A stretch of 64,000 nucleotides of DNA from Pandoraea eparura (GCF_902459725.1 NZ_CABPSH010000011.1:99474-163473), one strand, 5' to 3'. Positions 28,737 to 37,401 are shown, counted from the stretch's first letter. The notes: generated from the sequence alone by a model not told the origin. A program made the numbers and translations.

Positions 28737-29779
28737 CTTTTTCCGTTGCAAGGTTCTTGTCGATTCGATTGGTTACAACTTCCGTGGTAAGTGCAGCGCC
28801 GATTGATCCGGCGATTTCGGATGTGAGAACGTTGTTTATTAATGGTGCAGTACTTTTGGAGATCATATTTGCGACTCCAGTGCCAACAACGCTTCCCGCA
28901 CCAGCGGAAGTTGCCGCTTCGATTGGATTTGTCCCCTTAATGGTCGCGCCAAGGGCCGCACCACTCGCAGTCGTGGCCGTGGTCGCGACAATGCCCCGAC
29001 CTTGAGTTGCCGCTCCGGTTGCAATTGCAACAAGGACATCGACGGTGCTCATTTCTTGCTTTCCATCGAGTGTTCGCTGGACTATGACGTTAGTTGTTCC
29101 ACCAATAGCCGCACCCGCCGCCACGCCGGCCAAGGTCGCTGTGGCTCCACCAGCGATGGACGGTGCTGCGGCCATGAGCGTTGCCTAATTTTTCAACAAC
29201 GCTGTCGCAGGCTGAGCCGCAACCGTCCCCAATCCGCGGAGCAAGTCTGTCTGAGCTTGCTGAATGTCTTCAGCGGATGCACCGTTCTTCGCCATGAATT
29301 CGCCCAGCGACGTCGAGGCAGCTCCGGCCCTTACGATCCCCTGCGGAAGCTCGAACTGATTGTTCTCCAGCTCTAGCCTTGACGCGATGCTCGCTGCGGT
29401 GGCATTTCCACCCGTTCCGGCTGTAATGCCGGCGACGAGCGATTCGATCAGGTTCATTCGAGCTTCCTTCTCGGGCTGTGGGAGCCCGTCATTGCTGGTA
29501 TCCGCGACGGCGTTAAGCAAATTGCCGAGAACCACACTCGCCGCCCCGCCCATTGCCCCTGCGCCACAGTTGCTCCCGACGGCTGCTGCACCGGCACAGC
29601 CAACGATCCCATGCAACGCAGTGCGTGCCGTCTCGCTCTTGAGGTCGCCGGCGATCTCCTTGACCTTTTCCACCGCAAGCGTCTGCAGATAGCTCACGGC
29701 GGCGCGCTGCAGGAATTCGCCTGTGCCAGCGGTGACGTTTCCTCCCGCAGCCGCTGCGATCACTCTGACGATCTGGTTG
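28711..29779 (-). pseudogene. Orphan cdiA-CT module 5, broken by an amber codon
   Basis: Copy of the cdiA pretoxin/ENN region (IVRVIAAAAGGNVTAGTGEF through LELENNQFELPQ) joined to a glycine/alanine-rich toxin tail (APSIAGGATATLAGVAAGAA and STVDVLVAIATGAATQG). Compared with module 4, the codon TGG after LLKN is TAG here (29185-29187), so reading stops 202 codons in and the same frame then stays open to 28711. The 5' end begins immediately after the stop of the preceding immunity gene (29780-29782), with homology starting at QIV; there is no start codon of its own. It is thus doubly silent: headless and interrupted. The toxin part resembles membrane-inserting CdiA tails by composition only. Confidence 0.8.
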
Positions 29780-30022
29780 CTACTCGGTATCATCTTCTGA
29801 AGTCTTAATTTTCTTCAAAAACCATGTTCCAATTCCAATTGGAATGCCTGCTGCTATTCCTGCTTTCGCCGAAGAAGTGACGTCGTCGAAAGAAAGGTAG
29901 AATGTTCCAGTTTTTATAAAAAAATAGGCGTAAACTAGGGTCTTTGTTGTTAGCATGATTGTGAAAAAAACAACCATAAAATATATTATTAGTATTGTTA
30001 AATTAATTGTGTTTTTTATCAT
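29780..30022 (-). CDS. Orphan CDI immunity candidate 4, small two-helix membrane protein
   Basis: Protein of 80 residues, AT-rich gene. Hydrophobic segment one is residues 7-34 (INLTILIIYFMVVFFTIMLT), segment two carries SSAKAGIAAGIPIGIGTWFL followed by a charged tail. It is clearly paralogous to the proteins at 28476 and 32374 in length, topology and the KAGIAAGIP motif, but diverged elsewhere. Its ATG is 1 nt after the stop of toxin module 4, so it is its cognate immunity gene by position. The inferred role is protection of the inner membrane against the module 4 tail. The divergence among the three paralogues would fit specific toxin-immunity pairing. Confidence 0.72.
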   Translation of the reverse strand: MIKNTINLTILIIYFMVVFFTIMLTTKTLVYAYFFIKTGTFYLSFDDVTSSAKAGIAAGIPIGIGTWFLKKIKTSEDDTE

Positions 30023-30023
30023 T

Positions 30024-32120
30024 TTATTTTTTATTTATAATTTCTTGAATTGTCGTCGTAACTCCTTCGGCCACGAACGAACCACCTGCCGCTCCAACGG
30101 CATCTGACACTGCTCCCCGCTTTATAGATTCGGTAATGACAGCACCTGCGCGATTACCAACTCCTGCGCCAATCGTTGCGCCGATGACGGGGGCCGCGAT
30201 TTCCTCCTGCTTTATGATTGCCCCTATCGCCGCGCCACTGGCACTTGTTGAGACGGTTGCCACGATGCCTTTGCCTTGAGTAGCCGCTCCCGTAGCGATT
30301 GCCACCAGTACATCGACCGTATTCATATCTTTTTCGCCGTTGAGTGCTAGTTGAACTAGGGCGTTTGACGTTCCGCCAATGGAGCCGCCAACCGCGATGC
30401 TTGCCAATGTCGCTGTAGTGCCACCGGCTATTGACGGGGCAGAACCCATAAGAATTGCCCAATTTTTCAGCAACGCCGTAGCAGGCTGAGCCGCATCCGT
30501 TCCCAATCCGCGGAGCAGGTCTGTCTGAGCTTGCTGAATTTCTTCAGCGGATGCGCCATTCTTCGCCATGAATTCGCCCAGCGACGTTGAGGCGGCTCCG
30601 GCTCTCACGATCCCCTGCGGAAGCTCGAACTGATTGTTCTCCAGCTCCAGCCGTGACGCGATGCTCGCTGCGGTGGCATTTCCACCCGTTCCGGCTGTGA
30701 TGCCGGCGACGAGCGATTCAATCAGGTTCATTCGGGCTTCCTTTTCGGGCTGCGAGAGCCCGTCATTGCTCGTATCTGCGACGGCGTTAAGCAAATTGCC
30801 GAGAACCACACTCGCCGCCCCGCCCATTGCCCCTGCGCCACAGTTGCTCCCGACGGCTGCCGCACCGGCACAGCCAACGATTCCATGCAAGGCAGTGCGT
30901 GCCGTTTCGCTCTTGAGGTCGTCGGCGATCTCCTTGACCTTTTCCACCGCGAGCGTCTGCAGATAGCTCACGGCGGCGCGCTGCAGGAATTCGCCTGTGC
31001 CAGCGGTGACGTTTCCTCCGGCAGCCGCTGCGATCACGGTGACGATCTGGCGATATCGTCCGCCCGGCGCCCACCTCGCTGCGTCGTCAAGTTGCCGGTC
31101 CAACTCCGCAATCCTTGTCGGATCGGTCTCGTTCTTGCGGGCCGCTTTTAGCGCCTCGTATTCCTTAGCCCGATTCCCCACAAACGTCCCCACCTCGCGC
31201 TGCAGCGTCCGCATGATTTCGAAGCTGGTTTCGATTTGCTCCTTGTCGAATTTGTTGGCGAGTGCGCCGCTTCCGTCCTTGTCCGATGACACGTCGCGAT
31301 TGACAGCGGCTACGGTTTCCTCGGCCGTCTTGCCGGTTCGTTCCAGTTGGCTGGCCTCGTTGGTAATTTCGATCACGCCCGCGCTGATACCGCTGCGCGT
31401 CGTGCTCGATGCGCTATCACCGGCTGCCACCACCACCGGCGGCGCCACGCTCACCGCTCCCGTCTTCGGCAACTCGCTGCCGGGTGTGGCGTTCGCGCCA
31501 GTCTGCGCATCCCCCTTCTGGTCCGTGCCGACTTTGGCGTTCTCCCCGCCGCCCGTGCTGATACCGCCGCCCAGGCTGATGCCGAAGGCGTCATACTCTG
31601 CGTGGTTTTCTATGTCGCGCGTCGTCAACGAGCCGGTTTTCAGACGGTTCCTATTCTCGTCAGCAGCCTTGTCGGTCGACGTGATAACGGCACCCGTCAG
31701 ATCGGTGTTGCCTTTGACGGTGACATCGAAGCCGCCATCGCCCGCCTTGATCCCCGACTGCTCCGTGACGCTGGCGAAATCGCTGTTGATCTGCTGATGG
31801 CTGACGTTAATGCTGCCGGACGCACCACCAAACCCAACGGTGACACTGCCGTTGATCGACTGATCCTTCGATGCATAGGCACTCGTGTCCTGCAGGCTTT
31901 CGATGTTCAAATCGCCGCCGACATTGGCCACGACTCGCTCGCCGACCACCGTGCCGCCCCGAATGTTCGTGTCGCCGCCAGAGACGATCTCGGCCACGCC
32001 GCCCGCCGTGATATGGCTGGACCGGTTCGTCACGTCCTTGCCGTCCGCCTTGCCGCGCGACGCGCTGGCGTTGGCCGTCACCCCCATCGACGTGCCATTG
32101 GCGCCCATGGAAATGCCCAA
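30024..32120 (-). CDS. Orphan cdiA-CT module 4 (5'-truncated CdiA fragment with glycine-rich toxin tail)
   Basis: Fragment equivalent to the last part of CdiA. It repeats the FHA-2/pretoxin block almost exactly (GISMGANGTSMGVTANASAS through GTFVGNRAKE), then the PT-VENN-like domain with CAGAAAVGSNCGAGAMGGAA and the ENN border LELENNQFELPQ, and finishes with a tail of about 210 residues rich in Gly/Ala (GSAPSIAGGTTATLASIAVG, IGATIGAGVGNRAG) ending TTTIQEIINKK. Homology to cdiA reaches back to about 32199, after which the frame soon meets a stop; the only start codons are non-ATG (TTG at 32120). I therefore read it as an unexpressed or poorly expressed cassette. The tail composition suggests a membrane-active (ionophore-like) toxin; this is inference. 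Confidence 0.78.
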   Translation of the reverse strand: MGISMGANGTSMGVTANASASRGKADGKDVTNRSSHITAGGVAEIVSGGDTNIRGGTVVGERVVANVGGDLNIESLQDTSAYASKDQSINGSVTVGFGGASGSINVSHQQINSDFASVTEQSGIKAGDGGFDVTVKGNTDLTGAVITSTDKAADENRNRLKTGSLTTRDIENHAEYDAFGISLGGGISTGGGENAKVGTDQKGDAQTGANATPGSELPKTGAVSVAPPVVVAAGDSASSTTRSGISAGVIEITNEASQLERTGKTAEETVAAVNRDVSSDKDGSGALANKFDKEQIETSFEIMRTLQREVGTFVGNRAKEYEALKAARKNETDPTRIAELDRQLDDAARWAPGGRYRQIVTVIAAAAGGNVTAGTGEFLQRAAVSYLQTLAVEKVKEIADDLKSETARTALHGIVGCAGAAAVGSNCGAGAMGGAASVVLGNLLNAVADTSNDGLSQPEKEARMNLIESLVAGITAGTGGNATAASIASRLELENNQFELPQGIVRAGAASTSLGEFMAKNGASAEEIQQAQTDLLRGLGTDAAQPATALLKNWAILMGSAPSIAGGTTATLASIAVGGSIGGTSNALVQLALNGEKDMNTVDVLVAIATGAATQGKGIVATVSTSASGAAIGAIIKQEEIAAPVIGATIGAGVGNRAGAVITESIKRGAVSDAVGAAGGSFVAEGVTTTIQEIINKK

Positions 32121-32198
32121 CCCGATACCGCCCGAGACGCCGCTTGATGTACGGTGATGCTCCGAGGTGTCCGCCGCCGCGAGAATGTCGAGCGTGCC

Positions 32199-32373
32199 GA
32201 AAAGTCTGTCTTGGAGGGGGCAAGATAGTTGATGTCAATTTTTCTTGCTCAGTCAACTAGTTCATTGAAAAGGGGGCACGACTTCTTCGCTAATTTCCTT
32301 GGTTTTATGAATATCCCACCGCATGCGAACTAGTGACGATGTATCTGTTGAATCATCTTTCCTATTGATTGAA
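32199..32373 (-). other. Remnant sequence between modules 3 and 4
   Basis: AT-rich spacer. Homology of module 4 to cdiA stops at about 32199. At 32236-32251 there is a 16-nt exact match to the toxin tail of module 1 (37822-37837), encoding EQEKL in both. The frame opens on toward 32398 with a short tail-like reading frame (RMRWDIHKTKEISEEV then stop near 32271). Probably debris of an earlier toxin/immunity cassette. Confidence 0.4.
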
Positions 32374-32616
32374 TTATTTGTTTCTACTGTGTTCTTCTAT
32401 TTTTGTTAAAATCCAGGATCCAATTCCGAGTGGTATTCCCGCGGCTAAGCCAGCCTTTGCTGAGTAAGTGAAGTCTTCAATTCCAAAAGTAAATTCTCCA
32501 TTTTTTATGAATACGTATATTGAAATAATGAATCGAATGGCTAGTACCATTGCTGCTAGAATTGAGCAGGATCCTGCAATGAAAATCGTTATTTGACTTG
32601 CGTTACTTTTCTTCAT
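32374..32616 (-). CDS. Orphan CDI immunity candidate 3, small two-helix membrane protein
   Basis: Protein of 80 residues. Hydrophobic segment about residues 9-34 (ITIFIAGSCSILAAMVLAIR), then FTYSAKAGLAAGIPLGIGSW as the second segment, and a charged C-terminus. Third member of the paralogous set with 28476 and 29780. Its ATG overlaps the TGA of the toxin remnant just upstream (ATGA arrangement), the coupling seen in intact cdiA/cdiI pairs. Its partner toxin is reduced to the last codons, so this is an immunity gene without a complete toxin; such orphan immunity can still protect against siblings that keep the toxin. Confidence 0.7.
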   Translation of the reverse strand: MKKSNASQITIFIAGSCSILAAMVLAIRFIISIYVFIKNGEFTFGIEDFTYSAKAGLAAGIPLGIGSWILTKIEEHSRNK

Positions 32617-32798
32617 TTCTTTCCTCGGCTGTCATCCATTTTTTTCTGGATAGTGGTAGTTGTTACCTCAGAAATGAGCGATCCAGCTATTGCTCCGAAG
32701 GCGTCTGATACGGCGGGTGTCGCCACGCTTCGTACTTCGTACCGATCCGCCGAAAGCCGTGCCGGCCCGTACCCCAACGGCGGCGCCAATGGACGCAC
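32613..32798 (-). pseudogene. Toxin remnant of orphan module 3
   Basis: Only the extreme C-terminus of a glycine-rich toxin survives: VSDAFGAIAGSLISEVTTTT then IQKKMDD, aligning with VSDAVGAAGGSFVAEGVTTT then IQEIINKK of module 4. Upstream codons (before about 32730) are unrelated, and the IS30 end duplication starts at 32811. The rest of the module was lost by deletion, probably together with the IS30 insertion. Confidence 0.7.
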
Positions 32799-32810
32799 CT
32801 ATGACACCCT

Positions 32811-32890
32811 AGTCTCCAGTTTCAAGTGCAACACCCCGAATGAGGTAGCCTAGTCTCCAGTTTCAAGTGCAACACCACGAATGAGGTAGG
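32811..32890 (+). repeat. Tandem duplication (41-bp period) of the IS30 left end
   Basis: The segment AGTCTCCAGTTTCAAGTGCA and the following ACACC-CGAATGAGGTAG occurs twice in direct orientation, at 32811 and 32852, with one base difference (CCCCG versus CCACG). The inner copy abuts the transposase start. The outer copy lacks a transposase, so it is a partial extra IS end. Confidence 0.85.
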
Positions 32891-33929
32891 GTGTTGTGAT
32901 GAAGAAGTACAAGCATCTGAGCGCGGAAGAACGGGCGATCATCATGATCGAGCATGGCAAAGGCAGCAGCACAAGAGCTATTGCCCGATTGCTTGGACGC
33001 AACGCGTCGAGCGTTTCGCGTGAACTGGCGCGCAACATTGACGCGAGCACGCCGTGCTACGACGCGACGCGCCCTGCAACGGCGTACCGCGTCCGTCGCC
33101 AAGGCAGCGTGCGTCGGCGCAAACTGGTGGCGGGGCATGCGCTGTATCAACACGTGCATAACCGGCTTGTGTACTGGCGCTGGTCGCCGCAGCAGATTGC
33201 TGCCAGACTTCGTCGGATGTACCCCGATGACCTCGACCAACGTATCAGCCATGAAACGATTTACGCCGCGATCTATGCTCATCCACGTGGCGGGCTCAAG
33301 CAGGCAATGATCGAGGCCCTGCGTCAGGAAAAGCCTGCGCGCGGGCGCCGACGCACGAGCAATGCTCAACGTAGTTTTGTGCCAGAGGAACTGCGTATCG
33401 TGCATCGGCCCGAACAGATCGAACTGCGGCAGTGGCCTGGGCATTGGGAGGGCGATCTCATCAAAGGCGCTTTCAATCGTTCTTGCGTGGGCACGCTGGT
33501 GGAGCGCAAGACGCGCTTCGTGGTGCTGTGCCGTATGGACGGCTGTACGGCCCTGGACGCATTGGAGGGTTTCACGCGCCAGATGAAGAAGCTGCCGGCG
33601 TTTCTGCGCGAGAGTCTCACGTACGATCGGGGCACGGAAATGACTTGTCATGTCGAACTGTCCAAGCGATTGAATCTCGATATCTGGTTTGCCGATCCGC
33701 ACGCGCCCTGGCAGCGTGGCAGCAACGAGAACAGCAACGGCTTGCTGCGCCAGTTCTTGCCAAAGGGCATAGATCTCTCGAGCGTCAGCCAGACACAACT
33801 CAACGACATTGCCAAATTGCTCAATGGACGGCCGCGCCAGACACTCGACTGGAACACGCCCGAGGAAGCAATGGCCAAGGAATTGGAAAAGGCTGGATTA
33901 GCTCAACGTTGCACTTGACTCTTGAGACC
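32853..33929 (+). mobile_element. IS30-family insertion sequence
   Basis: About 1.08 kb element with imperfect terminal inverted repeats: left GTCTCCAGTTTCAAGTGCAAC (from 32853) and right GTTGCACTTGACTCTTGAGAC (33908-33928), sharing GTCTC and TCAAGTGCAAC. It encodes one IS30-type transposase. It is inserted in the CDI array between module 2 immunity and the module 3 remnant, in opposite orientation to all surrounding genes. I could not identify a simple target duplication because the left end is duplicated. Confidence 0.85.
32899..33918 (+). CDS. IS30 family transposase
   Basis: DDE transposase of 339 residues. The N-terminal HTH reads LSAEERAIIMIEHGKGSSTR and AIARLLGRNASSVSRELARN, typical of IS30. 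A second DNA-binding region WSPQQIAARLRRMYPDD and the SHETIYAAIYAHPRG motif follow. The catalytic core shows GHWEGDLIKG (first Asp), SLTYDRGTEM (second Asp) and RGSNENSNGLLRQFLPKG (Glu). Everything is intact, so the element may be active. ATG 32899 is used; a GTG directly upstream is possible. The gene fills the element almost to the right inverted repeat. Confidence 0.93.
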   Translation: MKKYKHLSAEERAIIMIEHGKGSSTRAIARLLGRNASSVSRELARNIDASTPCYDATRPATAYRVRRQGSVRRRKLVAGHALYQHVHNRLVYWRWSPQQIAARLRRMYPDDLDQRISHETIYAAIYAHPRGGLKQAMIEALRQEKPARGRRRTSNAQRSFVPEELRIVHRPEQIELRQWPGHWEGDLIKGAFNRSCVGTLVERKTRFVVLCRMDGCTALDALEGFTRQMKKLPAFLRESLTYDRGTEMTCHVELSKRLNLDIWFADPHAPWQRGSNENSNGLLRQFLPKGIDLSSVSQTQLNDIAKLLNGRPRQTLDWNTPEEAMAKELEKAGLAQRCT

Positions 33930-34223
33930 GCCCTTCATATGAGCCGCGAACAACAACTCCTGACGGACCTCACGACCGTCATCCATTGACTTTGCGCAGT
34001 CACTCAAACCAATTGTGGCGTACGTGACTACCCCGTCCCAAGGCGAGTTACCAGACCTTGCCACTTGAATACGTGCACGGCTGACATTTGCCTGACTCTC
34101 GGAGCGCTCCCCCCCCATCCATATTGGATACTCCCGCGATACTGTTCCAGATGGCCGACTATTGACATATCAGTTTCCTGCAGACGACGTCGCAATCACC
34201 GTGATGGACTAAATCATCATTGG
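33930..34223. other. Unassigned stretch right of IS30
   Basis: No gene supported on either strand and no recognisable similarity to neighbouring modules. It may be the remains of the 5' part of module 3 or imported flanking DNA. Confidence 0.3.
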
Positions 34224-34547
34224 TTATGTTGGATTGTTTAAGGACGGGGGATCGAGTCGAATCTGCAACTCCTGCGCAATTTTCTGTGCGATGTGCTCAC
34301 CACTTTTTGTTGTTGATATGTAATTCCCATAACCGTCATCATGTGCCAGCTTGAACGCTTGGCCATCGATACGTAGACTGCAAACACGAGAGCCTGGTCC
34401 GTCAAACTGATTAATTATTTCTGCTTGAAAGTATTGTTCAAGAAATAATCGTAGTGAGTCGAAATGATCCCAGTTTGGGGCGGCTATTACGTCGATTTCC
34501 AGTTTTTCGTCGAATTCTCGATAAAGAATTGCGGGTTGTTTTTTCAT
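34224..34547 (-). CDS. Orphan CDI immunity candidate 2 (soluble)
   Basis: Soluble protein of 107 residues (MKKQPAILYREFDEKLEIDV ... FDSLRLFLEQYFQAEIINQF). It has no membrane segment, unlike the immunity candidates of modules 3-5. Its ATG overlaps the TGA of toxin module 2 by four bases (34544-34547), typical cdiA-cdiI coupling, and the gene is AT-rich. A small alpha/beta fold is likely from the alternation of charged and hydrophobic residues, but I do not recognise the family with certainty. An upstream extension of the frame is only overlap with the toxin gene. Role as cognate immunity protein is inferred from position. Confidence 0.7.
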   Translation of the reverse strand: MKKQPAILYREFDEKLEIDVIAAPNWDHFDSLRLFLEQYFQAEIINQFDGPGSRVCSLRIDGQAFKLAHDDGYGNYISTTKSGEHIAQKIAQELQIRLDPPSLNNPT

Positions 34548-36970
34548 TGATTTTTCCTTTTTATTCCAAGTAATTGATCTACAGAAGCATTTGATCGCCC
34601 GGAACTTCCGAGAATGTATGACCAAATGTCATCGCCAGTGAAGCCGAGTTCGCGAGCTCGATGAATTACTTCAGATAAGGTTTTGGGTGCATCTAATGAG
34701 TTCGCTTTTTCTTGATCGATCATTAATGTACGAGCTCTCATCTTTGCTTCGTTTCTTAGTCGAAATGCCTCCAGCGCGCGTTCACGTAGTGACGCATTCG
34801 GATCTAATTTACTCGGAATTTCTTCCAATTGTGCGTGGTACCAGCGGCGTGTGTCTTCATCGCTTAACGATTGTGGTGGGGGCGAACCATCATCACTCAA
34901 CATTGGGTCGAAAATGATAGGGCCGCTAATTGGAGTGGCAATGACGGTTAGTTCTTTCTCCCCCTGATCCGGCGTCCCGGTAATCGTAGCCCCGCGCTCG
35001 CCTTGATCCGGCGTACCAATGATCGTTGGCCCTTTCGCTCCCGTGTCTGGCGTCCCTGTGACGGTGACGCCGCGCGGGCCTTCGTTGGGCGTTCCCATGA
35101 CGTTATCGTCGTTTGCGCCGTCGCCGATGACTCGTGCGACAACACCGTCAACGATCAATTGATTCGAGCAAGCCAGTCCTGAGATCGCGCACGCGGCTTT
35201 GGTCAGCGCGTCCTTCAGCCGTTCAGCGACGTTTCCGCTTGCGGAGGGTGTGGTGGCGCGGCCCGCAGACGTTGGATCGATGTCGTCGCTATCGCGCCCG
35301 CCGCGCGTGCCTCCCTCTGGGCCTAGTGGCCCGCCGGTATGACGAGGTGGCGGCGGGACGACCCTGACCCCCAAGGTATTGTTCTCTGCCTCTGTCTTTG
35401 CACTGATCGACGCAGTGGCAACGTCCCCTCCGACGCCAGCCGTCACTCCAGCCACGATGGACGTGATGAGATTGACCCGCGCCTCACGCTCGGATTGGGA
35501 GAGGTCTTGCCTGGATTTGTCACCCGTTGCGAGCAGGCTACCTAACAGCGATCCGGCGGCGGCACCCATCGCACCCGCATCGCAGTTCCCACTGGAGGCC
35601 GCGCCACCCGCGCAACCGGTCACTGCATGCAACGCGGCTTTCGATGCGGGATCGAGGTTTTCGCCGAGCGTCTTGATCTCCTTCGCCGCGAGACCTTGCA
35701 GGTAGTTCACCGTGGCACGAGTTGCCATCTCTCCGGCCGCGCCTGTGACATTGCCGCTGATGCCCGCTGTGATGGCGCTGACGATCAGACGGTAGTCGCC
35801 ACCGGGTCCCCATTTCGTTGCGTCGGCCAGTTGTGAGTCCAGCTCGGCCCGCTTGTTCGGATCTGTCTCCTTATCGCGCGCCTTTTTCAGCTCATCAGCC
35901 TCCTTAGCCCGATTCCCCACAAACGTCCCCACCTCGCGCTGCAGCGTCTGCATGATTTCGAAGCTGGTTTCGATCTGCTCCTTGTCGAATTTATTGGCGA
36001 GTGCGCCGCTGCCATCCTTGTCCGATGACACGTCGCGGTTGACGGCGGCTACGGTTTCTTCGGCTGTCTTGCCGGTTCGTTCCAGTTGGCCGGCTTCATC
36101 GGTGATCTCGATCACGCCCGCGCTGATACCGCTGCGCGTCGAGCTCGATGCGCTATCACCGGCCGCCACCACGACCGGCGGCGCCACGCTCACCGCTCCC
36201 GTCTTCGGCAACTCGCTGCCCGGTGTCGCGGTTGCGCCAGTCTGCGCATCCCCCTTTTGATCCGTCCCGACTTTGGCGTTCTGCCCGAAGCCCGCGCTAA
36301 TGCCGCCACCCAGGCTGACGCCGAAGGCGTCGTACTCTGCGTGGTTTTCCACATCGCGCGTCGTCAACGAACCGGTTTTCAGACGGTTCCTATTCTCGTC
36401 AGCCGCCTTGTCGGTCGACGCGATAACGGCACCCGTCAGATCGGTGTTGCCTTTGACGGTGACATCGAAGCCGCCATCGCCCGCCTTGATCCCCGACTGC
36501 TCCGTGACGCTGGCGAAATCGCTGTTGATTTGCTGATGACTGACGTTGATGCTGCCGGACGCACCACCAAACCCAACGGTGACACTGCCGTTGATCGACT
36601 GATCCTTCGATGCATAGACACTCGTGTCCTGCAGGCTTTCGATGTTCAAATCGCCGCCGACATTGGCCACGACTCGCTCGCCGACCACCGTGCCGCTCCG
36701 AATGTTCGTGTCGCCGCCCGCCACGATATGGCTGGACCGGTTCGTCACGTCCTTGCCGTCCGCCTTGCCGCGAGACGCACTAGCGCTTGCCGTCACCCCT
36801 ATCGGTGGGGTGTTGGCTCCCAAGGAGACAGCCACCCCGATACCGCCCGAGACGCCGCTTGATGTACGGTGGTGCTCCGAGGTGTCCGCCGCCGCGAGAA
36901 TGTCGAGCGTGCCGTCGGACGTGAGCTTGGCGTCCTTCCCGGCGTCGATCTCGCTGCCGCGAATGAGCAA
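34544..36970 (-). CDS. Orphan cdiA-CT module 2 (5'-truncated CdiA fragment, distinct toxin tail)
   Basis: Fragment of up to 808 residues. It copies the CdiA block from LIRGSEIDAGKDAKLTSDGT through the pretoxin domain and the AEAENNTLGVRVV-type border (EAENNTLGVRVVPPPPRHTG), and shares with CdiA the linker of 13-residue GTPDxGxxGxTI repeats. After FDPMLSDDG the sequence changes to its own tail of about 115 residues: DEDTRRWYHAQLEEIPSKLD, RNEAKMRARTLMIDQEKANS and ELGFTGDDIWSYILGSSGRS. A segment of about 10 codons (GVAEIVSGGD) present in the other copies is missing. The homologous frame starts right after an in-frame TAA at about 37017 with no ATG, so it is a headless cassette (TTG at 36970 is the first possible start). 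Toxin activity unknown. Confidence 0.78.
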   Translation of the reverse strand: MLIRGSEIDAGKDAKLTSDGTLDILAAADTSEHHRTSSGVSGGIGVAVSLGANTPPIGVTASASASRGKADGKDVTNRSSHIVAGGDTNIRSGTVVGERVVANVGGDLNIESLQDTSVYASKDQSINGSVTVGFGGASGSINVSHQQINSDFASVTEQSGIKAGDGGFDVTVKGNTDLTGAVIASTDKAADENRNRLKTGSLTTRDVENHAEYDAFGVSLGGGISAGFGQNAKVGTDQKGDAQTGATATPGSELPKTGAVSVAPPVVVAAGDSASSSTRSGISAGVIEITDEAGQLERTGKTAEETVAAVNRDVSSDKDGSGALANKFDKEQIETSFEIMQTLQREVGTFVGNRAKEADELKKARDKETDPNKRAELDSQLADATKWGPGGDYRLIVSAITAGISGNVTGAAGEMATRATVNYLQGLAAKEIKTLGENLDPASKAALHAVTGCAGGAASSGNCDAGAMGAAAGSLLGSLLATGDKSRQDLSQSEREARVNLITSIVAGVTAGVGGDVATASISAKTEAENNTLGVRVVPPPPRHTGGPLGPEGGTRGGRDSDDIDPTSAGRATTPSASGNVAERLKDALTKAACAISGLACSNQLIVDGVVARVIGDGANDDNVMGTPNEGPRGVTVTGTPDTGAKGPTIIGTPDQGERGATITGTPDQGEKELTVIATPISGPIIFDPMLSDDGSPPPQSLSDEDTRRWYHAQLEEIPSKLDPNASLRERALEAFRLRNEAKMRARTLMIDQEKANSLDAPKTLSEVIHRARELGFTGDDIWSYILGSSGRSNASVDQLLGIKRKNQ

Positions 36971-37107
36971 CGACGACTGATCGCCATCTCCGGCGGCCGC
37001 GATTGCACATTACATTCCGATTGAGGGATTTATCGCCACGTCCGCGACCTAAATCATCGCCAACAAGAATGATTGTTAGCCAACGAAAAACGTTATTTTT
37101 AGTGATT

Positions 37108-37395
37108 TTATGTCGAGAATGCCTCGTGATTATCAAAAAAATCACAAATATCGTCCATGGCTTTGTTTACAAAATTGTCGCAAATCATCTTATCCTCAAT
37201 GGTGCGGAAGTCAAAAAATATATGTCGTCTCACATTTTTCATTGCTCGCATGTCATTATTAATTAGAATGTTTTTTGATCTGTTTATTTCCTTGTAATTG
37301 GATGCATCCTCTCCGGCCCTTTCGAGTTCTGCAATGAGTCTGTCAACAAGAATCAACAAATCCCTCACCTCTATTAACGTTGGGTTTGAAGACAT
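37108..37395 (-). CDS. Orphan CDI immunity candidate 1 (soluble, helical)
   Basis: Protein of 95 residues, mostly helical in appearance: LIEVRDLLILVDRLIAELER, NYKEINRSKNILINNDMRAM, DNFVNKAMDDICDFFDNHEA. It lacks signal peptide and membrane segments. The ATG is 6 nt after the stop of toxin module 1 and the gene is markedly AT-rich, as for all immunity genes of this array. I do not recognise a family. By position it should be the antitoxin of the module 1 tail. The 99 bp between this gene and the beginning of module 2 homology (37009-37107) hold nothing identifiable. Confidence 0.7.
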   Translation of the reverse strand: MSSNPTLIEVRDLLILVDRLIAELERAGEDASNYKEINRSKNILINNDMRAMKNVRRHIFFDFRTIEDKMICDNFVNKAMDDICDFFDNHEAFST

Positions 37396-37401
37396 TGTGT
37401 T

